Of a stretch of DNA of 42,307 nucleotides, positions 1-8,900 are shown one piece after another (position 1 is the first letter of the stretch; the number at the start of each line of letters is the position of its first letter). The position numbers and the translations under genes were made by a program. This DNA comes from UBA4416 sp046594225. GTDB taxonomy: Bacteria; Bacteroidota; Bacteroidia; B-17B0; Aurantibacillaceae. The stretch covers positions 1-42,307 of the forward strand of contig JBKJPW010000220.1 of the NCBI GenBank assembly GCA_046594225.1, in the 5' to 3' direction. The notes beneath the pieces were generated by a model that worked only from the letters and a program-made list of their open reading frames with translations, searched no databases and was not told where the DNA came from.

Positions 1-300
1 TCTAATCCTGCGGTGTCTCAAGTAGCAATAGATTTTGCGTCTGTTTCAGATGTTGTAAGTTATAAATGGGAAAAATTTGGCGTAAATGTTCCGCTAGAAA
101 TTCATTCAATTAAAAAAGGCATTGAGCATCAATTGTTTTCGTTAAAAGAAAAGCGGCTCAATATTATATTAAAAGAAGCGAAAGAATTATTGAAAGTCGC
201 CGACCCTTTTGAAAATGTAAACGCATTTGAATTTGTTATTATGCTCGAAAATCAAAAAAAGCGAGTTAATAAATTACTTGGCAGAATTGTTATTAAGTAA
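1..300 (+). CDS. 3' end of a truncated gene, possibly DNA primase DnaG
   Basis: The frame is open from the first base and ends at the TAA at 298-300, so this is the C-terminal 99 residues of a gene that begins outside the window. The GTG at 13 is probably just an internal valine. The fragment is helical and charged, with a WEK motif near residue 23, a Lys-rich helix, and an end of the form KKRVNKLLGRI. This resembles my recollection of the C-terminal helicase-interacting tail of Bacteroidota DnaG primases, which also carry a W-E/S-K segment followed by LK-rich helices and end in LGxxI. No catalytic TOPRIM residue lies in the visible part, so the assignment is tentative. The next gene starts 115 bases downstream, and no terminator is visible between them. 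Confidence 0.5.
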   Translation, partial: SNPAVSQVAIDFASVSDVVSYKWEKFGVNVPLEIHSIKKGIEHQLFSLKEKRLNIILKEAKELLKVADPFENVNAFEFVIMLENQKKRVNKLLGRIVIK

Positions 301-415
301 AATATAACAGTCAACGCTTTTTTTATTTAGCTTTATCCTTTATGGGCTTTTATGCCTTTTATGGTTAAAAATTTATAAAGCTAATGAGTAAGCAATTTGG
401 AATCTTATCGCTTTA

Positions 416-2395
416 ATGCTAAATTTATATTTCTTGAAATTAAAACACTACATAATTATCCTTCTAAGTTTTTTTGTATTTAAAAGTAACAGTCAGGTAA
501 CTATTAAATATTTAAAAAAATACAACAATCAAATTGCTGATTTGATTGATAATGCGGAGTATGAGGTGGCAGATAAAAAAATAGACAGTTTATATAACAT
601 GTCTAAGAAAATTAATTTTATTGAGGGCGTTGCAGAATCGTATAATTTACGTGGCGCTATTAATAGAGATCAATCTAATTTACGCGATGCCTTAGATAAT
701 TTTTTAAGTGCCCTAAAATTATTTGACAGTTTAAATTTGCCTGTTAAAGCTGCTGGTTTACAAAATAATATTGGCTTAATATATGCCGAAATTAAAGAAT
801 ATAGAACAGCTTTGTCTTATTATTTTAAAGCGGAGAAAATAAATTTTGCTCGGAAAGAAAAAATAAATTTAGCAATCAACTATAATAACATGGCTACTTG
901 TTATCAAAAATTAAAACAGTTTACATCTGCTCAAATTTATTTAAATAAATCTTTAAGTTTAAGAAAAGAAGAAAGTGATACCGTTGGTATGGCCATGGCT
1001 TATCATAATATTGGTATTAATCACCAATTAACAGAGGATGGAGATTCGGCAGTGTTCTTTTTTAATAAGTCGCTTGGATATCTATCAGGCATGGGAGAGA
1101 ATATTGGTCACGCTTACAATTACTTAGAACTAGGAAATACCTATTTGCAACAAGGCAAATTAGCCGAAGCCGAAAGGTATTTATTAAGCGCTTTACGAAT
1201 TTCTGAAAATTCTGATTTTGAAGGATTAAAAGTTGAGATATATCAATACTTGAGTAGTGTATATCAGCAAAAACAAGATTATAAAAAAGCATTTACGTTT
1301 CAGAATATGTATTTAGCATCGAAAGATAAAATAGAAAGCGATGAAAATAAAAATGAGATTTTAAAAAAGGAGCTTGAGTTCAACTTCGCCAAACGCCAAG
1401 AATTGCAGCGTAAGGACGCGGAAAATAAGCAAGCTATTTCAAATGCAGAAATTCAAAGCCAAAAAAAACTAACGATGGGAGCAGTAATTGCTTTAGTTAT
1501 TTTATCTGGTTTGATTTTAATTGTATTTAGGAGTTATAATCAAAAGCGAAAAGCAAATGATATCATCTCTAAACAAAAAGAAATAGTAGAGCATAAAAAT
1601 AAAGAAATTTTAGATTCGATTAATTACGCTAAGTATATTCAAAATGCTTTACTGCCTTCCGAAAAAGTAATCAGTGATTTACATGTGGATTGCTTTATTT
1701 TATTTAAGCCAAAGGATATTGTTAGCGGGGATTTTTATTGGATACACAATAATCCATCTACCAAATCCACTGAAAACGAAGTGTATATTGCGGCTGTAGA
1801 TTGTACTGGGCATGGCGTTCCTGGCGCCTTAGTAAGTGTGGTAGGCAATAATGGTTTAAACAGATGCGTAAAAGAATTTGGAATCCATGATACAGGTAAA
1901 ATTTTAGATAAATTATCTGAGTTAGTGGAAGAAACTTTTGAAAAGAGTGAGAATGAGTTAAAAGATGGAATGGATATTTCTCTTTTGAAAATTAATAGCA
2001 ATGAGTCAGATGCAAATTCTGTTCATGTTCAATGGAGTGGAGCAAATAATCCTATTTGGATAATCAGTAAAAATAAAAATGAGGTCACTGAGCTTGTCGA
2101 AGTCAAAGCTGATAAACAGCCAGTTGGTAAATTTGATGACAGAAAGTTATTTACTACACAACAATTAACCTTACAAAAAGGTGATAGGTTGTATTTATTT
2201 ACAGATGGTTACGCTGATCAGTTTGGTGGACCAAAAGGTAAAAAATTCAAATACAGGCAGTTAGAGGAATTGCTGCTTTCTACTGCACATTTAGATTTAA
2301 ATTATCAAAAAAAGGCATTAGAAGATTCTTTCCAAAATTGGAAAGGAAATCATGAGCAAGTGGATGATGTTTGCATCATTGGAATTAGATTGTAA
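416..2395 (+). CDS. Periplasmic TPR / transmembrane / cytoplasmic SpoIIE (PP2C) phosphatase
   Basis: 659 aa. Residues 1-26 look like a signal peptide (KHYIIILLSFFVFKSNSQ). Residues ~55-320 are tetratricopeptide repeats with the typical NNIG/YNNMA helices. A membrane helix lies at ~354-374, then a charged coiled coil at ~375-400, then a SpoIIE/PP2C-type phosphatase domain to the end. Likely metal-binding and active-site motifs are SGDFYW (D439), DCTGHG (D462), KDGMD (D517, D520), TDGYAD (D597, D601) and DDV (D650, D651). This puts the TPR sensor outside the inner membrane and the serine phosphatase in the cytoplasm. In the family, such enzymes usually dephosphorylate anti-sigma-antagonist (STAS) proteins, but no STAS or anti-sigma gene is present here. 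A paralogue of the same architecture lies at 28176-30314. A short repeat-like insert lies in the phosphatase domain at 2084-2103. The ATG at 416 is the start that gives the signal peptide. Confidence 0.87.
   Translation: MLNLYFLKLKHYIIILLSFFVFKSNSQVTIKYLKKYNNQIADLIDNAEYEVADKKIDSLYNMSKKINFIEGVAESYNLRGAINRDQSNLRDALDNFLSALKLFDSLNLPVKAAGLQNNIGLIYAEIKEYRTALSYYFKAEKINFARKEKINLAINYNNMATCYQKLKQFTSAQIYLNKSLSLRKEESDTVGMAMAYHNIGINHQLTEDGDSAVFFFNKSLGYLSGMGENIGHAYNYLELGNTYLQQGKLAEAERYLLSALRISENSDFEGLKVEIYQYLSSVYQQKQDYKKAFTFQNMYLASKDKIESDENKNEILKKELEFNFAKRQELQRKDAENKQAISNAEIQSQKKLTMGAVIALVILSGLILIVFRSYNQKRKANDIISKQKEIVEHKNKEILDSINYAKYIQNALLPSEKVISDLHVDCFILFKPKDIVSGDFYWIHNNPSTKSTENEVYIAAVDCTGHGVPGALVSVVGNNGLNRCVKEFGIHDTGKILDKLSELVEETFEKSENELKDGMDISLLKINSNESDANSVHVQWSGANNPIWIISKNKNEVTELVEVKADKQPVGKFDDRKLFTTQQLTLQKGDRLYLFTDGYADQFGGPKGKKFKYRQLEELLLSTAHLDLNYQKKALEDSFQNWKGNHEQVDDVCIIGIRL
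2084..2103. repeat. Short dispersed-repeat-like sequence inside a coding region
   Basis: The 20 bases GTCACTGAGCTTGTCGAAGT read on the minus strand as the CTTCGACAAGCTCAGTGAC-type sequence. I know this as a highly repeated, partly palindromic short element in many Bacteroidota and other genomes. Here it sits in frame within the SpoIIE domain of the 416-2395 gene and encodes VTELVEV. The paralogous phosphatase at 28176-30314 is about five residues shorter at the same place, between the GANNP(I/L)W and KADK motifs. This is the only copy I see in the window, so the repeat identity rests on recall, not on copies visible here. Confidence 0.6.
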
Positions 2396-2509
2396 ATAAC
2401 CGCATTTTCTCTACAAAATTATTGCAGAATTCAGTGTTTCTTCAGATTTTAACTGAGCCAAATAGCGGTTTAGCTTATTAAAAAAGTGCCGAACTTTTGA
2501 CAGATATCA

Positions 2510-2517
2510 TATCTTTG
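2510..2517 (+). promoter_or_regulatory. -7 box (TATCTTTG) for the first small-protein/adhesin cassette
   Basis: TATCTTTG is a full match to the Bacteroidota -7 consensus TAnnTTTG. It ends 26 bases before the ATG at 2544, which gives a leader of roughly 20 nt. No TTTG lies at the expected -33 spacing. The box lies in the 148-base gap after the TPR-SpoIIE gene, so the adhesin cassette probably has its own promoter. Confidence 0.5.
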
Positions 2518-2543
2518 CCAAAAACAATTTAGTTACTTTCAAC

Positions 2544-2939
2544 ATGAGAAAATTACCACTATTATTTATTCCTTTATTTACCATATTATTAGGCTTTGGA
2601 TCCCTATTTGGCCAATCTAAAACAACTATTAAAAACAGTTTTGTGATTCACGGAACTAATGTATCTCAAGTAGATCTTGATTTTTTTACAAAAAGCATTG
2701 AAGCGGCTGATTTTGAGCAATTCAGACTTCAAACAGAAACTGTTTTATTAAAGTTCAAAAACGGTTTTAATTTAGAATTGATTTCAGCTAAAGATTTAGT
2801 GGTTAAAAATATTAAAGCAGATTTAGATATTAATTCCTACACGAACTATTCGGCTTCGCCTAATTATAAATACCCATTATTCGAGATATTGCCAAGCGGA
2901 TGGGTTATTGCCGCGGCAGCAGAAACTACAACCAAATAA
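2544..2939 (+). CDS. Small secreted protein paired with giant adhesin 1
   Basis: 131 aa. It has a clear signal peptide at residues 1-24, ending LFGQ, and a mature part of about 107 residues with no recognised domain. The gene ends 25 bases before the ATG of the giant adhesin at 2965, so the two are probably cotranscribed. A similar small gene (11144-11554, 136 aa) occupies the same position before the second adhesin. The two products align weakly: FFTKSIE with FLTNLIE, then an NSYTNY-NYKYPLFEI stretch with NTFNALKY-EIYRI, and both end in T(T)K. I infer divergent paralogues. The conserved position suggests a job tied to the adhesin, such as folding, anchoring or surface assembly, but nothing in the sequence proves one. 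It is not an SprF/PorP-like barrel, since it is far too short. Confidence 0.8.
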   Translation: MRKLPLLFIPLFTILLGFGSLFGQSKTTIKNSFVIHGTNVSQVDLDFFTKSIEAADFEQFRLQTETVLLKFKNGFNLELISAKDLVVKNIKADLDINSYTNYSASPNYKYPLFEILPSGWVIAAAAETTTK

Positions 2940-2964
2940 AATACTACTACACTATAATAATACT

Positions 2965-5900
2965 ATGAAAAATAAATTATATAATTTTCTATTAATTACA
3001 ACACTTTTTATTAGTGGTAATATGTTTGCTCAACCAGCAAATGATAATTGTGCAGGCGCAATTACTTTACCTATAGGTGCTGTTCCACCTTGTGGGACAG
3101 GAACTCAAGCTAGTTCTCTTACTACAGTGGCTGGAAATATTACTACAGCAACACCTGGTAATCCATATATATATCAACCTAACTGTACTGGGCCGTCTGC
3201 AACTCAGGCTTTCCCAGCTAATGATGTGTGGTACAAGTTTGTTGCTACTGGATACGATGCTAATATTACCGTTACCTCATCTTTTGCCAATCCAAATATT
3301 TCTGTATACGCAGGATCTTGCGCTTCATTAGGTGGAGGTGTTGGAGGCTGTGCAACTGGCGCGGGCGGATCAGCTACATTGTTAGTTCAACAAATGGTTA
3401 TAGGCACAACTTACTATATTCAAGTGAGTGGAGGAACCGGTCAAACTGGAACCTTTAATTTATCTATTAATAATACAAAAAGTTGTTCAGATTGTTTAGT
3501 AGGCGCATCGTTAACAGTTAATCCACTACCGGTAAATGGTGCTTATGCACCTGGCACAACGGTTAGTTTTTGTTACCACATTAATCAGTACAATCACGTT
3601 AACACAAACTGGCTTCATGGAGTTCAATTAACATTTGGGTCGGGATGGAACGCAGCATCTTTAACCACTTCTGTTCCTACATCAACAAGTACCGGTGGGT
3701 CGTGGTCATATTATTCAGCAGCTGTTGGAACAGTTAATGGTGTTAATTGGGGACCAGGATGGTATTGGGATACGACTGATCCAGGAACGAGTCCTATTAA
3801 TAATTTTGGTGACCCCGCAATAAATGCAAATGCGGGTATGTGGAATTTTTGTATGAGTATAACAACACCGGTGGCTTGTACACCTGGAGCTAATTTATCG
3901 GTATCATTTAATACAAGTGGTGATGGAGAATCAGGTTCATGGTCAAGCTCTGCCTGTTCGGGAGATGCGCCATCCGTCTTTAATGCAATAGGTGCGTGTT
4001 GTCCTCCAACTATGTCATCTCTACCTCTTAACTGCAATGGTGTTCCTACCGGTTCAGCAACGGCCACTCCAATTGGCACTCAAGGTCCATATACGTATAA
4101 CTGGTCTGGACCTGCCGCTTATACTTCGTCTTCTACAGGTGTTGCTGGAGCAAACACTATTTCTCCATTAGCAGCAGGTGTTTATACGGTGCAAATTATT
4201 GATAAAAATTTATGTGCTATTACAAATACAGTACTAGTAACGCAGCCAACTGTTTTGGCCGCAACTCTTACTCCGGTAAATTCTACCTGCGCATCAGCAG
4301 GTTCTATAACAACAGCAGCATCTGGAGGAACTCCGGCATATACATATACTTGGTCAGGACCAGGTGCATTTTCATCTAATACTCAAAATCCTACAGGACT
4401 AACCACTGCAGGCGTTTACACATTAACCATGTCTGATAGTAAAGGTTGCACTATTACAAGAACTACAACTATCGCATCTACAGGCACTGTAACATCAACC
4501 TTTACAGGTGCAGGAACTCAATGCTTAAATGGTAACTCATTTACATTTTCAAATACAGGTTCATCGGGAGCGGGCATTACTCATGCTTATACATTTTCAC
4601 CAGCAGCTGGCGCACCAGCAGCTTCGCCTACTAACACAGTTGGTACTTACGGTCCGGTTAGTTTTACTGCGCCAGGTTCATACACGGTTACACAAACTGT
4701 AGTAAATGGAGTTTGTATTAATACAACAACAAATGTTGTGACAATTAACCCAAATCCTTTAGCGACATTAACAGCTACAAATCCAACTTGTGGAAATAAT
4801 AATGGAATTGTGTTAATTAATAACACGTCATGTTGTGCACAGACGATATCAAGTTTTGCTAGTAGCTTAGGATCTATTTCAGGACAAACAGTAACAGGTT
4901 TAGGAGCAGGTACGGCCGTTATTACTTTAAGTAATACGGTTGGTTGTACATTTACGGTTTCGGCGACGTTGACAATGACTCCTGGCCCAACTAACATTGT
5001 GGTAACGCCAACTAATGCAACATGCGGAAATAATAATGGTAGTTTTACATTTGGAACGCCAACTGGCGGAACGCCTATTTATAGTTACGCTATAAATGGT
5101 GGAGCATTTTCCGCAACTTCCCCAACAACAGGATTGGCACCAGGAACCTATTCAGTTACTATTCAAGATGCAAACGGCTGTGTGTTTACAAGAACAACAA
5201 GTATTGTTAATTTAGCAGGACCAACTGCAATTGCAGGCACTCCATCGCCAGCTAGTTGTGCAGGAGCTACTGGATCTTATACCGTTACTGGTGTAACAGG
5301 TGGCACAGCTGCATATACATATAGTTTAGATGGCGGTGCTTTTTCTGGAGCTACTACATATTCTGGTTTAACAAGTGGAACACATACAATAACCGTAAGA
5401 GATTTAAATGGGTGTGTTTTTACAACAACCTTTAATGTTGGTGTTATAGCTGGAATTACTTCTGCGACTGTTAATGCATCTACTGCAAGTTGTGGTACTG
5501 CAAATGCAACAGCAACAGTATCTGCTATCGTTGGTGGTGTGCCAACATATAGTTACTCTTATGACGGAGGAGGATTTACAGCTTCTGCAACTACAACAGG
5601 ATTAGCAGCAGGCAACCATACGGTTATTATTAAAGATGCGAATACGTGTACTTTATCAGTTCTATATACAGTAGTCAGTTTAGGAAGTCCAACAACATCG
5701 ATTGCAAGTTTTTCAAACGTAACCTGTTTTGGATTGTCAAATGGATCATGTACAGTAGCCGTTCCAACAGGTGGCGCCGGCGCACCATTTACATATACAT
5801 TAACAGCTCCAACCCAAGTATTTGGGCCAACTGCAGGCACAGGAGCGTTTACAGGTTTACCGGCTGGTTCATATAACATATCTGTAAAAGATGCTGCGGG

Positions 5901-8900
5901 TTGTATCGCAACAACCACCGTTACTATTACACAACCAACACAAGTGGTTATTACTCCAACATCAGTACCAGTTAAATGTTTTGGAACAGCAACAGGAACA
6001 ATAAACGTTGTAGGATCAGGAGGAACACCAACATATTCTTATAATTTAAATGGAGGAGCTTATCAAGTTTCAAGCACATTTGTCAATCAATCAGCTGGCA
6101 CCTATTTAATGGGTATTAAAGATGCTAATGGATGTACAGCTACACAAACAGTAATTGTAACTCAACCGCCAGCATTAGCAATTAGTGTATCAACACAAAG
6201 TGCCAATTGTACAGCAGCAAACGGAGTAGGATCATCAACAGTAACAGGAGGAACAGGATTTATTACCTATACTTGGACTCCATCAGGAGGTGCGGCAGCC
6301 ACCTCAAATAGCGTAGCAGCTGGAAATTACACAGTAACAGCAACAGACGCTAATGGATGTATTATTTCTAGTCCACTAACTATTGGAGTGATCCCAGGAG
6401 GAATAGCTTCTATTACAGGCTCTACAAACATTACCTGTAATGGATTATGTAATGGTAGCATGACTGCTGGAATGACAGGAGGAACAGGACCATTTACATA
6501 TTCTTGGACTCCAGGAGTTCAAACAAATGCAATTGCAACTAATTTATGTCCAGGAACTTATTCTTGTACGATTACAGATTTTTATGGCTGTAAATCTACA
6601 GCAATTGGAACTATTACGCAACCAACAGTATTAACTGCAATCATGAATTCCAACAACGTAAAGTGTTTTGGAACATCTACTGGAACTGTTTCAGCTGCAG
6701 GTACAGGTGGTGCAGGAGGATATACGTATTTATGGCCAGCTTTAGGAAGTACATTAGCAACTGTACCAAATGTTCCAATGGGCCCATATACTTGTACAAT
6801 AACTGATGCTAATAATTGTAGTATAACAGCTTCTATTTCTGTAACTCAACCAACTTCAATTACATTGACTTCTAGCGTAACATCAGCAAATTGCGGACAA
6901 GCAAACGGGTCAGCTTCAATTACCATATCTGGAGGAACACCTGTTTATACTCAAACTTGGAGCACAACAGGTTCTACAACAACTGTTCAATCTAATGTTG
7001 TTGCAAATACCTATACTGTTCAAGTAAAAGATGCAAATAACTGCCTTCAAACTTTAGCAGTTACTATCCCTAATATTGCAGGACCATCTATCAGTGTAAC
7101 AAGTCAAACGAATGTTACTTGTTTTGGATTGTGTAATGGCGTTGCCACAACATCTGTTTCGGGAGGAGTAACACCTTACATATATTCGTGGAGTAATGGA
7201 CAAGTTACATCATCAGGAACAAATTTATGTGCTGGACTTTACACTGTATCAGCAACAGATAATGCTGGCTGTGTAACATCAACAAGTGTTAATATAACTC
7301 AACCAACAGCATTAACAGTTACAATTTCTCCAATAAACCCTAAATGTTTTGGTGCGAGTAATGGATCAGCATTAGCAGCAGCTATAGGCGGTACTCCGAC
7401 CTATACATATACTTGGTCAAATGGTTTTGTTGGAACAAATATTACAGGTTTAAGTGCCGGTAGTTATGGATTAAATGTATCTGATGCAAATGGATGCGTT
7501 GTTACTTCTAGTATGACTTTAACAAATCCTCCAGCAATGGCGGCAAGTTTAACTTATACAAATGTAACCTGCTTTAATGTCTGCAATGGCATAGCAATAG
7601 CAACCGTTACTAATAATGTAGGTCCTGTAAGTTATGTTTGGACGGGAGGAGCAAGCCCTGTATCATCTCAAACTTTAACGAGTGCTTGTGCGGCTAATTA
7701 TACCGTATTAGCAACAGATCAAAATTCTTGTACAGCAAGTTCGCAAGTAAGTATTACACAACCAACACAAGTAACGGCAAATATTTCTTCAACAGGAAGT
7801 GTTACATGTTTTGGAGGTAATAATGGGTTTGCAGTAGTAACACCAGGCGGTGGAACGGGGCCATTTTCTTATACATGGACTCCAAATGGAACTATACATG
7901 CAGCAACGGCAAGTTCATTAACAGCAGGGTCTTATGTAGCAACCGTAGCAGATGGCAATGGATGTATTGCATCTGCAACAGCTACAATTATAGAGCCAGC
8001 AGCATTTACAACAACATTAACAACTACTAATGTAAAATGTAACGCCGCTTGCGACGGAACAGGAAATGTGGCATTTAGCGGAGGAGTTGGTGTTCCAACA
8101 TTCTCCTGGATGCCAGGCTTACAAGCTGGAAATTCTGTAAATAATTTGTGCGCAGGTGCTCAATCTGTTATTGTTACATCAAATGGTTCTTGTGTTAATG
8201 TGATTACATTTACATTAACTGAGCCAGCACCTTTAACAGCTGTAACCACGGCTACAAATTCAAACTGTGGTCAAGCAAATGGAAAAATGTGTACAGTAGT
8301 TGGAGGAGGCACATCTCCATATTCATATTTATGGTGTAATGGAATAACAACGCTTTGTAATAATAATGTTACGGCAGGGGCATGCTCATTTTCGGTTACA
8401 GATGCAAATGGTTGCGTTGCAATTTCTAGTGGATTAGTAAATGATATTGCTGGCCCAGTAGTTTCTATTACCAGTCAAACAAACATAAGCTGTTTTGGTG
8501 GTACAAATGGAGCGGCAACTACAACTATTACAGGCGGCGTATCTCCTTATACATATTCATGGTCTGGTTCGCCACCTTTTAATACACAAAATGTTTTAAC
8601 CGGATTTAATGTTGGAATTAAAAATATAACGGTAACTGATGCAGCAGGTTGTATTGGAACAGCCTCTGTTCAAATAACAGAACCAACACAGCTGGTAAGT
8701 GCTATTGGAACTCCCACAAATGTGGCTTGTTTTGGGCAAACAAACGGAGCGGCAAGTATGCTAGTAAATGGTGGAGTGCCTAACTACACTTATATATGGA
8801 CGCCAAGTGCGCAAACATCTTCATTAATGGTTGGTGTTGGGGCTAATACCTACACTTGTAATGTAACTGATGCTAACGGTTGCACAACTTCTAAATCTGT

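Noticed and set aside
2398..2470. AACCGC (2398-2403) and GCGGTT (2465-2470) as a terminator after the first phosphatase
   Set aside because: Only 6 bp with a loop of more than 60 bases and no T-tract.
2908..2964. Upstream start for adhesin 1 at 2908
   Set aside because: It would overlap the small gene by 32 bases and add 19 polar residues in front of a perfect signal peptide at ATG 2965.
4647..4997. Antisense open frames inside the adhesin genes (also 3711-4079, 5559-5918, 13264-13815, 13966-14241, 18198-18473)
   Set aside because: They are mirror frames of Gly/Thr/Ala-rich repeats with low-complexity Val/Pro-rich translations and no start signals. The plus-strand frame is continuous and domain-rich.
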